This document shows, piece by piece, positions 40,328 to 49,749 of a stretch of 64,000 bases of DNA. Under the pieces are notes generated by a model. That model was given only the letters and a program-made list of their open reading frames with translations. It did not search any database and was not told the origin of the DNA. Each line of letters starts with the position of its first letter. Position 1 is the first letter of the stretch. The translations under genes and the position numbers were made by a program. This DNA is from Iodobacter sp025352645 (GTDB lineage Bacteria > Pseudomonadota > Gammaproteobacteria > Burkholderiales > Chitinibacteraceae). Location of the stretch: contig NZ_JAWQUO010000002.1 in assembly GCF_033446605.1 (NCBI RefSeq), positions 1 through 64,000 on the forward strand, given 5' to 3'.

Positions 40328-41981
40328 AAGCAGCTAAAGGTAAACCATGCGGAGTTTGGGTTTTACTGATCATACGTCGATGATCTTTATTATTGTGTGC
40401 ATGGCGGCGAAATTGAAAAAAAGCCAGCTGTGTATCTAGATGATTTGCCGCATGGGTGAGCTCGTTCATTTCACTGAGCATCTGCTCACTGCGCTGGCTA
40501 CTTGCTAATGCATTGCCTCCAATATCTCGCAAGCGCTCGTTAATGGCTTCGCTTGAGCTATTTTGCTCCTCCACCGCATTGGCAATCGTTTCCATCATAT
40601 TATTGACTTGGCTGGCTGCTAGATTGATTTCGCCCAGAGCATGGCTGATGGTATGGCTGTCTTGCTGGCATTCTGTTACGCGGGATGCGGCAGATTGCAT
40701 CGCATCCAGTGTTTCTTTGCTGCGGGTTTGGGTGTCTTTAAGAATTCGGCGAATATCTTGCGTAGAGCCTGCGGTTAGATGTGAGAGTTTACGTACTTCA
40801 TCTGCCACTACCGCAAAGCCACGACCATGCTCGCCTGCTCGGGCGGCTTCAATGGCGGCATTTAGGGCAAGTAAATTGGTTTGCCCTGCAATATCCTCAA
40901 TCATAGTTGCAACGCTAACGATTTGGCAGATTGCGCCGGTTAGGGCCTGCATGGCGGTTTCAATTTGGCTGAAATCGCAAGTCAGCGCTTCTAGCTTGAG
41001 CATTGAATCTTGGCCTGCCGAATTGGCTGCTTGCACACTATGTAAAGATTGCTGGCTAATACTAGCGGTGCGAACTGCTTGCTGACTAATATGGCTGATA
41101 GAGTCTTGCAGTAATACGCTGCTTGAGCCAATTTCTAGCAAATGATCGGTTTGTAGCGTAGCGCCTTCGTGATTGGCTTTGGCCAGATGAGTGACGTGGC
41201 TGGCTTCATCGCGGGAAAGTTGTGAGGCTTGGCGTGCTTCTTGTAGCGTGATTTCCAGTTGGTTTAAAAAGCGATTAATCCCGCTGCCTAATTCGCCCAT
41301 TTCATCTGGGGTTTCTGCCATTCTTCCGGTTAAATCACCGGTTTCTAGCCTTGCTGTTTCTATGGCCATGGCATTTAAACGCTGTTTAAGTTTGCGGGCA
41401 AAATGCAATTGGCTGGCCACGATCAGTAAGGCACTAAATAACAGCGGGAGAAGCACTGCCTGTAAAAGCTGAGTCATGTGGGCATCAATGGCTTGATTGG
41501 CGGCTTGTGATTGGCTTTGTAGGCCGGTTTCTAATTGATTTATGGTGGTTAAAGTAGGCTCTAAATCATTTTTATAAATTTGTTCTGGGATGCTTAACGC
41601 GTCTTGTGGGCTGTCTGCCGCAATCTTAACGGCACTTTTGAATTGGGTGAGATAGTTGCTCCAATGCTCAGCAAGGGCTATATCTAGTTTCTTTTGTTCA
41701 GCGCTGGCAAGTTGGTTTTTAATGCTGGGGAGGGCCGCTAAGACTGCTTGCTCTGCGTTATCTAATTGTTTGGCAGCGGTATCTGCAAGTGGATCTAGCC
41801 GTGAAATAATCAACATGGTGTTGCGAATTTTATTCAGTGCAGTCACTGCATTTTGGCTATCGCGATTAAATTGAAAATCATGGGCTAGTGCTTTGGTTTC
41901 CCAAGTCATCCAGCCAGCAAGAAAAACCAAGGCGGTTACAGTTAGGCTACTCACCCATTTTAATTGCGTGGTCATTCTCAT
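40326..41981 (-). CDS. Methyl-accepting chemotaxis protein
   Basis: A 551-aa transducer. TM1 about 9-27, a periplasmic helical bundle (about 30-190) of the four-helix type, TM2 about 175-195, HAMP about 197-250, then a long cytoplasmic coiled coil with the kinase-binding tip DIAGQTNLLALNAAIEAARAGEHGRGFAVVADEVRKL. The C-terminus lacks the CheR-tethering pentapeptide. Monocistronic, no che genes in the window. Ligand unknown. Confidence 0.93.
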   Translation of the reverse strand: MRMTTQLKWVSSLTVTALVFLAGWMTWETKALAHDFQFNRDSQNAVTALNKIRNTMLIISRLDPLADTAAKQLDNAEQAVLAALPSIKNQLASAEQKKLDIALAEHWSNYLTQFKSAVKIAADSPQDALSIPEQIYKNDLEPTLTTINQLETGLQSQSQAANQAIDAHMTQLLQAVLLPLLFSALLIVASQLHFARKLKQRLNAMAIETARLETGDLTGRMAETPDEMGELGSGINRFLNQLEITLQEARQASQLSRDEASHVTHLAKANHEGATLQTDHLLEIGSSSVLLQDSISHISQQAVRTASISQQSLHSVQAANSAGQDSMLKLEALTCDFSQIETAMQALTGAICQIVSVATMIEDIAGQTNLLALNAAIEAARAGEHGRGFAVVADEVRKLSHLTAGSTQDIRRILKDTQTRSKETLDAMQSAASRVTECQQDSHTISHALGEINLAASQVNNMMETIANAVEEQNSSSEAINERLRDIGGNALASSQRSEQMLSEMNELTHAANHLDTQLAFFQFRRHAHNNKDHRRMISKTQTPHGLPLAA

Positions 41982-42138
41982 CGGGCGTCTCTAGATCAAG
42001 GTGAGGTAGAAAAACGGCGAAGAATATGACTATTGCATTGCATTGTTATGACAAAAAATTAGTGAAAAATACGACTTACCGATCAAATTATTTTGTTTAA
42101 TCGTAGCTGTCGTCATTATTTTTTAAACTTAATTTTTC

Positions 42139-43920
42139 TTATATTTTTGTTACTGATTTACTTAAAAATCTTGGTGAATCTATTTCATTATCTTGCAATA
42201 TTGCAGTTTCATATGCAAGAGTTTGTAAGGCTATGCCGTAGAGAATAGGGGTTAAGTCGTGCAAATTATGCGGCATACAAATCACATTAAAGTGATCCGC
42301 CGAGGCTAATCCGGTATCGGATAAGATAAATAATTCGCCACCGCGCGCACGTACTTCTTGTAAATTAGCCAGTAGTTTTTCAGTTAAGCGGTTCCAAGGT
42401 AAACAGGCAATGACGGGTAAGTCTTTGTTTACCATGGTTAGTGGGCCGTGGATTAGCTCGCCAGCAGGAAAGCCAAAAGAATGGATATAGGCCACTTCTT
42501 GCATCTTTAGCGCCGCTTCCTGTGCAAGGGGGTAATAAAGATGGCGGCCCACAAAAAACAGCTGCTTACTCTTATATATTCTATGTGCCCATTCTTGTAT
42601 TTGTGGGGTGATGGAGAATAAATCGCTAGCGGCACGGGGTAGTCTTTGCAGATCATCAATCGCACTGGCTTCAGCGGCGGGGGTAAGATGGCCGCGTAAT
42701 TTTCCAAAACTCAGAGCAAGCCGAAACAAAGCGAGCAGCTGGGTGCTGAATGTTTTGGTGGAGGTCACGCCAATTTCTGGGCCAGCGGCTAAAAAAAACT
42801 GAAAGCGGGCTAATTGCATTAGGGTACTGGGGGAGGCGTTTGATATTGCAAGGGTGTGCTTATGATCTTGGCTTTGTGCATATTTAAGTGCAGCAATGGT
42901 GTCGGCGGTTTCACCAGACTGAGATATCGCAATGATCAGCGTATTGTGGTGCTGCACGGCCTCTCGGTAGCGATATTCGCTGGCTAATTCCACCGAGCAG
43001 GGTAGGCCAGCCAAAGATTCAAACCAGTAACGCGCAAGGAGGGAGGCGTGGTAGCTACTGCCACTGGCTAGCAAGGTAACGCCTTCTACATCGCAAAGAA
43101 TACTGGCCGCATCGCCATCAAGTAGCTGGGCTAGGTTGGCATCAGAGCGGGTGTGGTCAAGAATGTCGGCAAAAATAGCCGCCTGTTCATTGATTTCTTT
43201 TTGCATATAGTGATGAAAGCCGTGTAGCTTTATTTGGGCCTGTTGAACCTCATCACATACTCTTTGGCAAGGGCTTCCCTCTTGATTCAAAATACGGCAG
43301 TCATGGCTACTAAGCCTAGCGGTATCACCAAACTCTAAGCGCACTATTTCAGGAGCAATGCTTTGCAATGCTTGTGCTTGATCGCTAAACCCTGCCGTGT
43401 TTTTACCTTGGGCTATAAACAGCGGGATATGCTTGGAGGTGCAAACGATGTGCTCAGGATCATCACTAGCAACTACGCCAAATGCAAAGACCCCGATGAT
43501 TTCACTCGCGGCTAAATGCACGGCTTGCAGTAAATCATGTTGGGTACGGTAATGCCAATGGATGAGATCTGCGGCAAGTTGTGCCGTGCTGGGTTTATCG
43601 TGCAGATAGCCCAAAATGGCGAGCCTGTCTTGTAGCTCTTCGGTATTTTCAATCAGGCCACGGCAGCAGACTGAAAGTGTTTCGCGGCAGGTAGCGATGC
43701 TTGTGCTATTGGGCTTGTCCCAATCTAGCCGGATCAAGCTGCGTTTTGCGCTTAAATCATTTAAGTGTAAGTGCAGGGTGAGAATAGGGCAGGCAAGGGG
43801 TGTGCTCTGCTCCCGCAGCAAGGTTGCGCTGCAATAACCTTGCTCGATAAGGGGGCTGAGGTGCTGGTTGATGTTTTTTAGCACATTGTCCTGGGCAATC
43901 ACTCCAATCAAAGCACCCAT
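42139..43920 (-). CDS. GlmS paralogue with degenerate glutaminase domain
   Basis: A 593-aa homologue of glucosamine-fructose-6-phosphate aminotransferase (E. coli GlmS 609 aa). The N-terminal glutaminase domain begins MGALIGVIAQ where GlmS has MCGIVG, so the nucleophile Cys1 is missing. EYRGYDSAG has become IEQGYCSAT, and the HTRWATHG block is gone. The isomerase half is well preserved: GSSYHASLLARYWFE, SQSGETADT, TSTKTFSTQL, KMQEVAYIHSFGFPAGELIHGPL and the terminal LSKSVTKI, retaining the residues equivalent to K485, E488, H504 and K603. It could use free ammonia, or isomerise or bind sugar phosphate only. Follows a GT14 gene by 94 bp, so probably supplies or regulates amino-sugar for a glycan. 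The housekeeping glmS is presumably elsewhere. Confidence 0.85.
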   Translation of the reverse strand: MGALIGVIAQDNVLKNINQHLSPLIEQGYCSATLLREQSTPLACPILTLHLHLNDLSAKRSLIRLDWDKPNSTSIATCRETLSVCCRGLIENTEELQDRLAILGYLHDKPSTAQLAADLIHWHYRTQHDLLQAVHLAASEIIGVFAFGVVASDDPEHIVCTSKHIPLFIAQGKNTAGFSDQAQALQSIAPEIVRLEFGDTARLSSHDCRILNQEGSPCQRVCDEVQQAQIKLHGFHHYMQKEINEQAAIFADILDHTRSDANLAQLLDGDAASILCDVEGVTLLASGSSYHASLLARYWFESLAGLPCSVELASEYRYREAVQHHNTLIIAISQSGETADTIAALKYAQSQDHKHTLAISNASPSTLMQLARFQFFLAAGPEIGVTSTKTFSTQLLALFRLALSFGKLRGHLTPAAEASAIDDLQRLPRAASDLFSITPQIQEWAHRIYKSKQLFFVGRHLYYPLAQEAALKMQEVAYIHSFGFPAGELIHGPLTMVNKDLPVIACLPWNRLTEKLLANLQEVRARGGELFILSDTGLASADHFNVICMPHNLHDLTPILYGIALQTLAYETAILQDNEIDSPRFLSKSVTKI

Positions 43921-44014
43921 ATTTTTTCTCAGTGTTTATGCAATCTTTTAATTATCGGGCATAAAATAAAAAATGGCATGGCTAATTTTGTAAGAATTGT
44001 TAGTTGGTGCTTAA

Positions 44015-44866
44015 TTATATAGGGCTTAAATACTGGCTTAATTGCTTGCTTAACTCGCCATCGGCAGAGAATTTTCTAGCGAAAAGCGCCGAGCTGTTTT
44101 GTAAGCAAGGCAGATCCTTGAGATCAAAAATACGCGGTGACCAAGCGCCTGTTTCCCATTCTAAATAGTGCAAAGAATCATTAATCAGCACATCGGCCAA
44201 TGGCGTGTGCATTAACACGGTTTGCACAAACATCTCATCGGGCACCAAGGTGTGGCGAAAAAAGCGAATTAACTCTGGATAAATTTCGCAATAATCAAGC
44301 AGTGTTTGGCAGGCGTTTGCTGATAAGCACCACCATTGCGAGCCCGAGTAAATCGCCTTTAATGGCGGGGGTAATGGCCGCTTGAATAAGCCGAGTCGGT
44401 TTAAAGGCCGCTGTATTTTTTGCAATAATTTGCCAGCCAAACGGCCATTAAGCCGCTCAGGATGATAGCTTTGATAGCGGTAACGGATATCAAAATGGGG
44501 ATCAGGTTGGCGGCGAAACTCAATAAAACCTGCGTGCCCGCTGAGTTTTGCCACAATCTGCTCATGCGTTTTAAGTGGAAAATCTTGAGCAGAAAGCAAA
44601 ACTAAATAATCACAACCATCTTTCAGTGCGGCCCTAATAAGCTCAAGGCTGGCACTGACCAATGAAAAACCACCCCAGCGGCAAGCTTGCCGATGAATAA
44701 ACTGAGCCCCATCAGGCACATTGGCGTGCATGGCCTGCACGGTTTGATCCGCGGTATTGCCATCCACATGAATATAAATGCGTGCATCACGATGCTGAAG
44801 TTGCTGGCAAAGCCTGCCTAATTGTTCTGGATGGGCGTGGCAAAGGATCAAATAGGCAATACGCAT
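44015..44866 (-). CDS. Glycosyltransferase family 14 (core-2/I-branching enzyme-like)
   Basis: A 283-aa GT14 enzyme. MRIAYLILCHAHPEQL opens the family fold, followed by YIHVDGN, FSLVSASLELIRAAL, DYLVLLSAQDFPLKT, SGSQWWCLSANACQTLLDY and VPDEMFVQTVLMHT. GT14 members transfer GlcNAc or xylose; bacterial ones modify surface glycans. No transmembrane segment. Start placed at 44866; an ATG four codons upstream is possible, and neither has a strong ribosome site. Co-directional with the GlmS-like gene, making a two-gene amino-sugar unit. Confidence 0.85.
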   Translation of the reverse strand: MRIAYLILCHAHPEQLGRLCQQLQHRDARIYIHVDGNTADQTVQAMHANVPDGAQFIHRQACRWGGFSLVSASLELIRAALKDGCDYLVLLSAQDFPLKTHEQIVAKLSGHAGFIEFRRQPDPHFDIRYRYQSYHPERLNGRLAGKLLQKIQRPLNRLGLFKRPLPPPLKAIYSGSQWWCLSANACQTLLDYCEIYPELIRFFRHTLVPDEMFVQTVLMHTPLADVLINDSLHYLEWETGAWSPRIFDLKDLPCLQNSSALFARKFSADGELSKQLSQYLSPI

Positions 44867-45103
44867 TGAGATAACCATAAATAAATAGCGCTTTATTCTA
44901 ACTCGAATATTTTATAAATAATTTTTGAGGTAAAATTGGCGCAGTTTGTATTGACTATTGTAAGAGTTCATTTCAGCCTATTGAAAGAATTTAAGCTGTT
45001 TGCCTGCTCTGCTGCCTATAAATTGCGGTATGAGCGGCAATTCGCCTATTTTTGATGGGCGGTAGTGGCGCTTAGATAACCGTAATTATCAAGATTGACT
45101 GGG

Positions 45104-45119
45104 TAGTCCCTGAGGACTA
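45104..45119 (+). promoter_or_regulatory. Hairpin in the xseB leader
   Basis: TAGTCC-CTGA-GGACTA, a 6-bp perfect stem 32 bp before the xseB start, without T-run. Possible leader structure. Confidence 0.35.
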
Positions 45120-45151
45120 TCGTTTACAACTTTATTCGGGAAAGTTAGCGT

Positions 45152-45382
45152 ATGCCGAAAGCAACTAAACCCCCCGAGAGCTTTGAAGTAGGCCTCCAAG
45201 AGTTGGAGAGCTTGATTGCTGAAATGGAAGCGGGCAATTTGCCGCTAGAAACTGCTCTTACTACTTACAAGCGCGGCACAGAATTACTGCAGTTTTGCGA
45301 AAGCCGATTGGCAGACGCAGAACAACGTATTCGAGTGCTTGAAGGCGCAGAACTCAAGCCCTTCCCTGCGGATAATGCATAA
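45152..45382 (+). CDS. xseB: Exodeoxyribonuclease VII small subunit
   Basis: A 76-aa helical protein (SFEVGLQELESLIAEMEAGNLPLETALTTYKRGTELLQFCESRLADAEQRIRVLE), the conserved XseB core. It assembles with XseA into the single-strand exonuclease VII. xseB-ispA-dxs is a common operon order; the stop codon TAA directly abuts the ispA ATG. Confidence 0.95.
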   Translation: MPKATKPPESFEVGLQELESLIAEMEAGNLPLETALTTYKRGTELLQFCESRLADAEQRIRVLEGAELKPFPADNA

Positions 45383-46276
45383 ATGACTTTAGAATTTAAC
45401 CACTGGATGCAAAGCGTCCAGTCTCAGATGGAACAAACCCTTGCGGCTGTTCTACCTGCACAAGATGTCCTACCGGTAGAGCTGCATAAGGCCATGCGTT
45501 ATTGCGTGTTGGATGGTGGCAAGCGCGTTCGCCCATTACTGGCGTTTGCCGCTGGTGCGGTCGTGAATGCACCTCTAGAGCGCTTGCAATATGCGGGCGC
45601 AGCGGTGGAGCTGATCCACGCTTACTCCCTAGTGCATGACGATATGCCCGCGATGGATAACGATGTGTTACGCCGTGGCAAGCCTACCTGTCATGTGGCT
45701 TTTGGCGAGGCATCGGCTTTATTGGCAGGGGATGCGCTGCAGACTGTGGCGTTTGATCTGCTTTCTATGTATACCCTTGCCGATTCGGCGAGCGATCAAC
45801 TCACGATGGTAAATATCTTAGCCCGCGCATCAGGTAGCTTAGGCATGTGCGGCGGGCAGGGGATTGATCTTTACAGCGTGGGTCAAGCCTTGAGCTTGCC
45901 TGAGCTAGAACGGATGCACGGCTTAAAAACCGGCGCTTTGATTCGGGCTGCAGTGTTATTAGGGTCTTATTGTGGCGAAGCGATCAGTGATGAGGATAGA
46001 CGCCGATTAGATCACTACGCGCGCTGTATTGGGCTGGCTTTTCAAGTGGTTGATGATATTTTGGATGAGGAAGCTGATTCGGCAACCTTGGGTAAAACTG
46101 CAGGTAAAGATGCGGCCAATAATAAACCGACCTATGTTTCTTTGCTGGGCTTAGCTGCGGCAAAAGAGAAGGCAGCCGAACTGAAGGCCGATGCCTTGGC
46201 GACGATTGCACCATTTGGTGAGAAAGCACGCTACTTGGTCATGCTGGCGGATTTTATTGTGGAGCGTTCTAGTTAG
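45383..46276 (+). CDS. ispA: Farnesyl (geranyl) diphosphate synthase
   Basis: Condenses IPP with DMAPP and GPP to farnesyl-PP for quinone and undecaprenyl carriers. The 297-aa product has the first Asp-rich motif DDMPAMDND (about 86-94) with the preceding LIHAYSLVHDD, the substrate loop GGKRVRPLL, and the second Asp-rich motif DDILDEEADS. Start directly after the xseB stop. Operon with dxs. Confidence 0.95.
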   Translation: MTLEFNHWMQSVQSQMEQTLAAVLPAQDVLPVELHKAMRYCVLDGGKRVRPLLAFAAGAVVNAPLERLQYAGAAVELIHAYSLVHDDMPAMDNDVLRRGKPTCHVAFGEASALLAGDALQTVAFDLLSMYTLADSASDQLTMVNILARASGSLGMCGGQGIDLYSVGQALSLPELERMHGLKTGALIRAAVLLGSYCGEAISDEDRRRLDHYARCIGLAFQVVDDILDEEADSATLGKTAGKDAANNKPTYVSLLGLAAAKEKAAELKADALATIAPFGEKARYLVMLADFIVERSS

Positions 46277-46378
46277 TCGCACCCCTTAATCGTTGTGCTT
46301 AACAAACGCGCAAAGAACAGCTTGCCACAGCCCATAAATTGCGTCTGCTGGCTGGTTTTACAGTGGAACGCATAAAAA

Positions 46379-48241
46379 ATGAAGAAGCTAGAGATGAGTT
46401 ATCCCTTACTTGACACGGTTGCCTGTCCTGCCGAGCTAAAAAAGCTGGCCCGAGATGATCTGCCACAATTAGCCAACGAGTTACGCAATTGTTTACTAGA
46501 TTCGGTAAGCCAGACGGGCGGGCATTTTGCGTCTAATTTAGGAGCTATTGAGCTGACGGTGGCCTTGCACTACGTGTTTAACACGCCGTATGACCGTTTG
46601 GTTTGGGATGTTGGCCATCAAAGTTATCCACATAAAATTCTTACCGGTCGTCGTCAGCGTATGCATACCATGCGTAAACAGCACGGCTTGGCTGCTTTTC
46701 CTAAGCGCGAAGAAAGCGAATACGACACCTTTGGTGTGGGTCACTCCAGTACCTCGATTGCTGCTGCCTTAGGTTTTGCTGAAGCGGCGAAGCTAAAAGG
46801 TGAGGATCGCCATGCGATCGCCGTGATTGGTGATGGTGCAATGACCGCTGGTCAAGCTTTTGAAGCGCTCAATAATGCGGGTGATCGTGATGTGAATTTA
46901 CTGGTGGTGCTGAACGACAATGAAATGTCGATCTCACCGAATGTCGGTGCGCTGACAAATTACCTGTCTAAATTGCTTTCTAGTAAGTTTTATAACGGGA
47001 TTCGTAGTGCTTCTGGCCGTGTGCTAGATGTTGTACCGCCTTTAAAAGAACTCGCCAAAAAAGGTGAGGAACACGTCAAAGGTCTACTGACACCGGGTAC
47101 GATGTTTGAGCAGTTTGGCTTTAATTATATTGGCCCCATCGATGGCCATGATTTAGATACGCTGGTTACAACACTGGCGAACATCAAGCAGCTAAAAGGC
47201 CCACAGTTTCTGCATGTGGTGACACGTAAGGGCGAGGGCTATAAAAAAGCGGTTGCTGATCCGGTGAAATACCACGCAGTGACCCCATTTGCAAAAGAAG
47301 ACGGCATGTTGGGGGCTAAAGCCACCAAAGTCAGCTACACCAAGGTGTTTGGTGATTGGCTGTGCGATATGGCAAAAATAGACCAACGCCTGCTTGGCAT
47401 CACGCCTGCCATGCGCGAAGGTTCGGGCTTAGTGCGCTTTGAGCAAGAATACCCTGAGCGTTACTTTGATGTGGGTATTGCCGAGCAGCACGCGGTGACC
47501 TTTGCCGCTGGTTTGGCTTGTGAGGGCTTTAAGCCCGTGGTGGCAATCTATTCAACTTTCTTGCAGCGCGCTTATGATCAGTTGATTCACGATGTAGCGA
47601 TTCAAAATCTACCCGTGGTGTTTGCGATTGACCGCGCAGGGCAGGTAGGGGCAGATGGCCCAACTCATGCAGGATCATTTGATATCTCCTTTTTGCGTTG
47701 CATCCCCAATATGGTGGTGCTGACGCCTAGCGACGAAAACGAGTGCCGCCAAATGCTATATACGGCGTTTTTGCACGATGGCCCAAGTGCGGTGCGCTAC
47801 CCTCGTGGCACTGGCCCAGGTGTTGAGGTGCAAAGCAGCATGACGGCTATTGCCATGGGCAGTGCAGACGTTCGCCGCCGTGGCAGTAGAGTAGCGATCC
47901 TCGCGTTCGGTACGGTGCTTGCTGCGGCCTTAGAGGCAGGCGAGGCGCTAGACGCTACTGTGGTGAATATGCGCTTTGTGAAACCCATTGATGCAGCGTT
48001 AATTCTTGAGTTGGCAGCGAGCCATGAATATCTGGTCACGGTTGAAGAAGGCTCGATTATGGGTGGAGCAGGCTCGGCAGTGCTAGAGAGCATGATGGCG
48101 CAGAATAGCTGTAAGCCATGCTTGCAATTGGGGATTCCTGATCGTTATATTGAGCATGCAGAGCAACAGGTGCAATGGGCAGAATGTGGCTTAGATGCTG
48201 CAGGGATTGAAGCCAGCATTCGTGAGCGCTGGGCGATATAA
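46379..48241 (+). CDS. dxs: 1-Deoxy-D-xylulose-5-phosphate synthase
   Basis: ThDP enzyme joining pyruvate and glyceraldehyde-3-P, the entry step of the MEP isoprenoid route that feeds IspA and also thiamine and pyridoxal synthesis. The 620-aa product shows VWDVGHQSYPHKILTGR, the ThDP motif GDGAMTAGQAFEALNNAG...NDNEMSISPN, and the transketolase-like AEQHAVTFAAGLA and DRAGQVGADGPTHAGSFD. The start at 46379 (MKKLEMSYPLL) or ATG 46394 (MSYPLLDTV) is unresolved; family N-termini favour the latter. 102 bp after ispA. Confidence 0.95.
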   Translation: MKKLEMSYPLLDTVACPAELKKLARDDLPQLANELRNCLLDSVSQTGGHFASNLGAIELTVALHYVFNTPYDRLVWDVGHQSYPHKILTGRRQRMHTMRKQHGLAAFPKREESEYDTFGVGHSSTSIAAALGFAEAAKLKGEDRHAIAVIGDGAMTAGQAFEALNNAGDRDVNLLVVLNDNEMSISPNVGALTNYLSKLLSSKFYNGIRSASGRVLDVVPPLKELAKKGEEHVKGLLTPGTMFEQFGFNYIGPIDGHDLDTLVTTLANIKQLKGPQFLHVVTRKGEGYKKAVADPVKYHAVTPFAKEDGMLGAKATKVSYTKVFGDWLCDMAKIDQRLLGITPAMREGSGLVRFEQEYPERYFDVGIAEQHAVTFAAGLACEGFKPVVAIYSTFLQRAYDQLIHDVAIQNLPVVFAIDRAGQVGADGPTHAGSFDISFLRCIPNMVVLTPSDENECRQMLYTAFLHDGPSAVRYPRGTGPGVEVQSSMTAIAMGSADVRRRGSRVAILAFGTVLAAALEAGEALDATVVNMRFVKPIDAALILELAASHEYLVTVEEGSIMGGAGSAVLESMMAQNSCKPCLQLGIPDRYIEHAEQQVQWAECGLDAAGIEASIRERWAI

Positions 48242-48262
48242 AGCGCTGCTTTGATTGCGGAT

Positions 48263-48290
48263 AAAAAACGAGGCGGTGCCTCGTTTTTTT
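48263..48290 (+). terminator. Intrinsic terminator of xseB-ispA-dxs
   Basis: AAAAAACGAGGC-GGT-GCCTCGTTTTTTT. Confidence 0.92.
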
Positions 48291-48448
48291 ATATGTAAAA
48301 GAGTACGTGTTATTGCTAGCAAAATTTAGGGGCATTAGCGACGATGGGGAAAGGCTATCGGGCATTCAATCTGATTTAAATAAGATAAGTTTTTGTAAGG
48401 TTTTAAATGACCTAGACTAGTGAAGTCTTCTTGCTAAATTGCACCATC

Positions 48449-49738
48449 ATGACGGCAGACCCTTTATCTCAGTTATCTGAATTGCCCGATGAAAACCCTC
48501 ACTACGTGCGTGCAGCTATGCAAATGGGAGATCACCGTGATGTGGTTGCGGACCAAGATATTTTTGCCGCCAATGGGATGAAGCTGCTGGCCAAGGGGGC
48601 GAAGATTAATAGTCGCCAATTTGATCTTTTGGCTAAGCACAAATTAGCCACGCCGATCGACCAACTCTTGGTAACAGATCGGCCTGTTGATGGTGGGCAG
48701 CTGGCTTTTGAGGTTGGAAAAATACTAGAAAAAGATGCAACTTTGGCTAGGTTGCTGACTAGAGCGGGTGATCCTTTAGCCATTAAGCATCAGCTCGCGG
48801 CATTATCTTTGCCGATGCCAATTCGATTTAGGCTAACGGTGATGCAAGATCAGCGGCCTGAGTTATTTGAGCACGCACTTAGAATGTGTATTGTTTCGAA
48901 TGCGATGGCGCAGCAGCTGGACTTATCTTCTGCTGAGTATGAATCCCTCGCTTTAGCTGCTTTGTGCCATGATTTAGGCGAGATGCATACCGATCCAGAG
49001 CTTCTCACCAAGGGCCACCATATTACGCCACAAGAGCGGCGCTATATTCACGTTCACCCGATTACAAGTTATGTACTGGTGCATGCTTTACCACAGTTTC
49101 CTATTGCCGCTGCACAGGCTATTTTGCACCACCATGAGCGGCTAGATGGCAGTGGCTATCCCTATGGTTTACGTAAAGAAGCGATTCACTCGCTGGCACA
49201 GATTATTGCCATTGCTGATGTTTCTGATGCCGTATTACGCCGGTTTGATTTGCCACGATTGGATGTTCTCTTTACTTTGAATCAATGCCGCTTTGATCCA
49301 GCGGCGGTGCGAGTGTTACGTGATTTGCTGCGCTCATCGCCGCATGAGGTGACTTATCCGGTGGTGAGTAAAGATGCTTCTTTACAATTAGCTCATATTG
49401 CGGACTTGCTGCAAGCATGGATGGCTTTGCATACCATGCTAGAAGGGCAGGTAAAAGCAGGCGGGGTGAGCCACTCTCCGCTGAGTTTTTTATTTGAGCG
49501 TATGGATAGTATTCGCTCTTTGATTTTACAGGCTGGGTTAAATCCTGATGATGTAAAAATGATTTATGCCTTTGGCGAAAACGACCCAGAAATGCTGGCG
49601 GAATTGCAGGCCATGCTGAGCGAAATGGAATGGATGTTGTTTGATTTAGCCAATGAAATTGAGCGGCGAGCACCTAGCTTAGATGGCGTTACCCAAGAGG
49701 CCTTAAAAGATTTAATTGCGCAGCTAAGAGAAATCTAA
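48449..49738 (+). CDS. HD-GYP domain protein, probable c-di-GMP phosphodiesterase
   Basis: A 429-aa cytoplasmic protein. An N-terminal unknown domain (about 1-120, with the ANGMKLLAKGAKINSRQFDLL segment typical of HD-GYP-linked DUF3391-like regions) is followed by HD-GYP: HALRM, CHDLGEMHTDPELL, HVHPITSY, HHHERLDGSGYP and IADVSDAV. The metal-binding HD, H, HH and H positions are present, and the GYP loop reads SGYP. HDLGE in place of HDIGK may alter activity. ATG 48449 preferred; a TTG six codons earlier has no ribosome site. Single gene. Confidence 0.88.
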   Translation: MTADPLSQLSELPDENPHYVRAAMQMGDHRDVVADQDIFAANGMKLLAKGAKINSRQFDLLAKHKLATPIDQLLVTDRPVDGGQLAFEVGKILEKDATLARLLTRAGDPLAIKHQLAALSLPMPIRFRLTVMQDQRPELFEHALRMCIVSNAMAQQLDLSSAEYESLALAALCHDLGEMHTDPELLTKGHHITPQERRYIHVHPITSYVLVHALPQFPIAAAQAILHHHERLDGSGYPYGLRKEAIHSLAQIIAIADVSDAVLRRFDLPRLDVLFTLNQCRFDPAAVRVLRDLLRSSPHEVTYPVVSKDASLQLAHIADLLQAWMALHTMLEGQVKAGGVSHSPLSFLFERMDSIRSLILQAGLNPDDVKMIYAFGENDPEMLAELQAMLSEMEWMLFDLANEIERRAPSLDGVTQEALKDLIAQLREI

Positions 49739-49749
49739 GCCTAGTGGGC

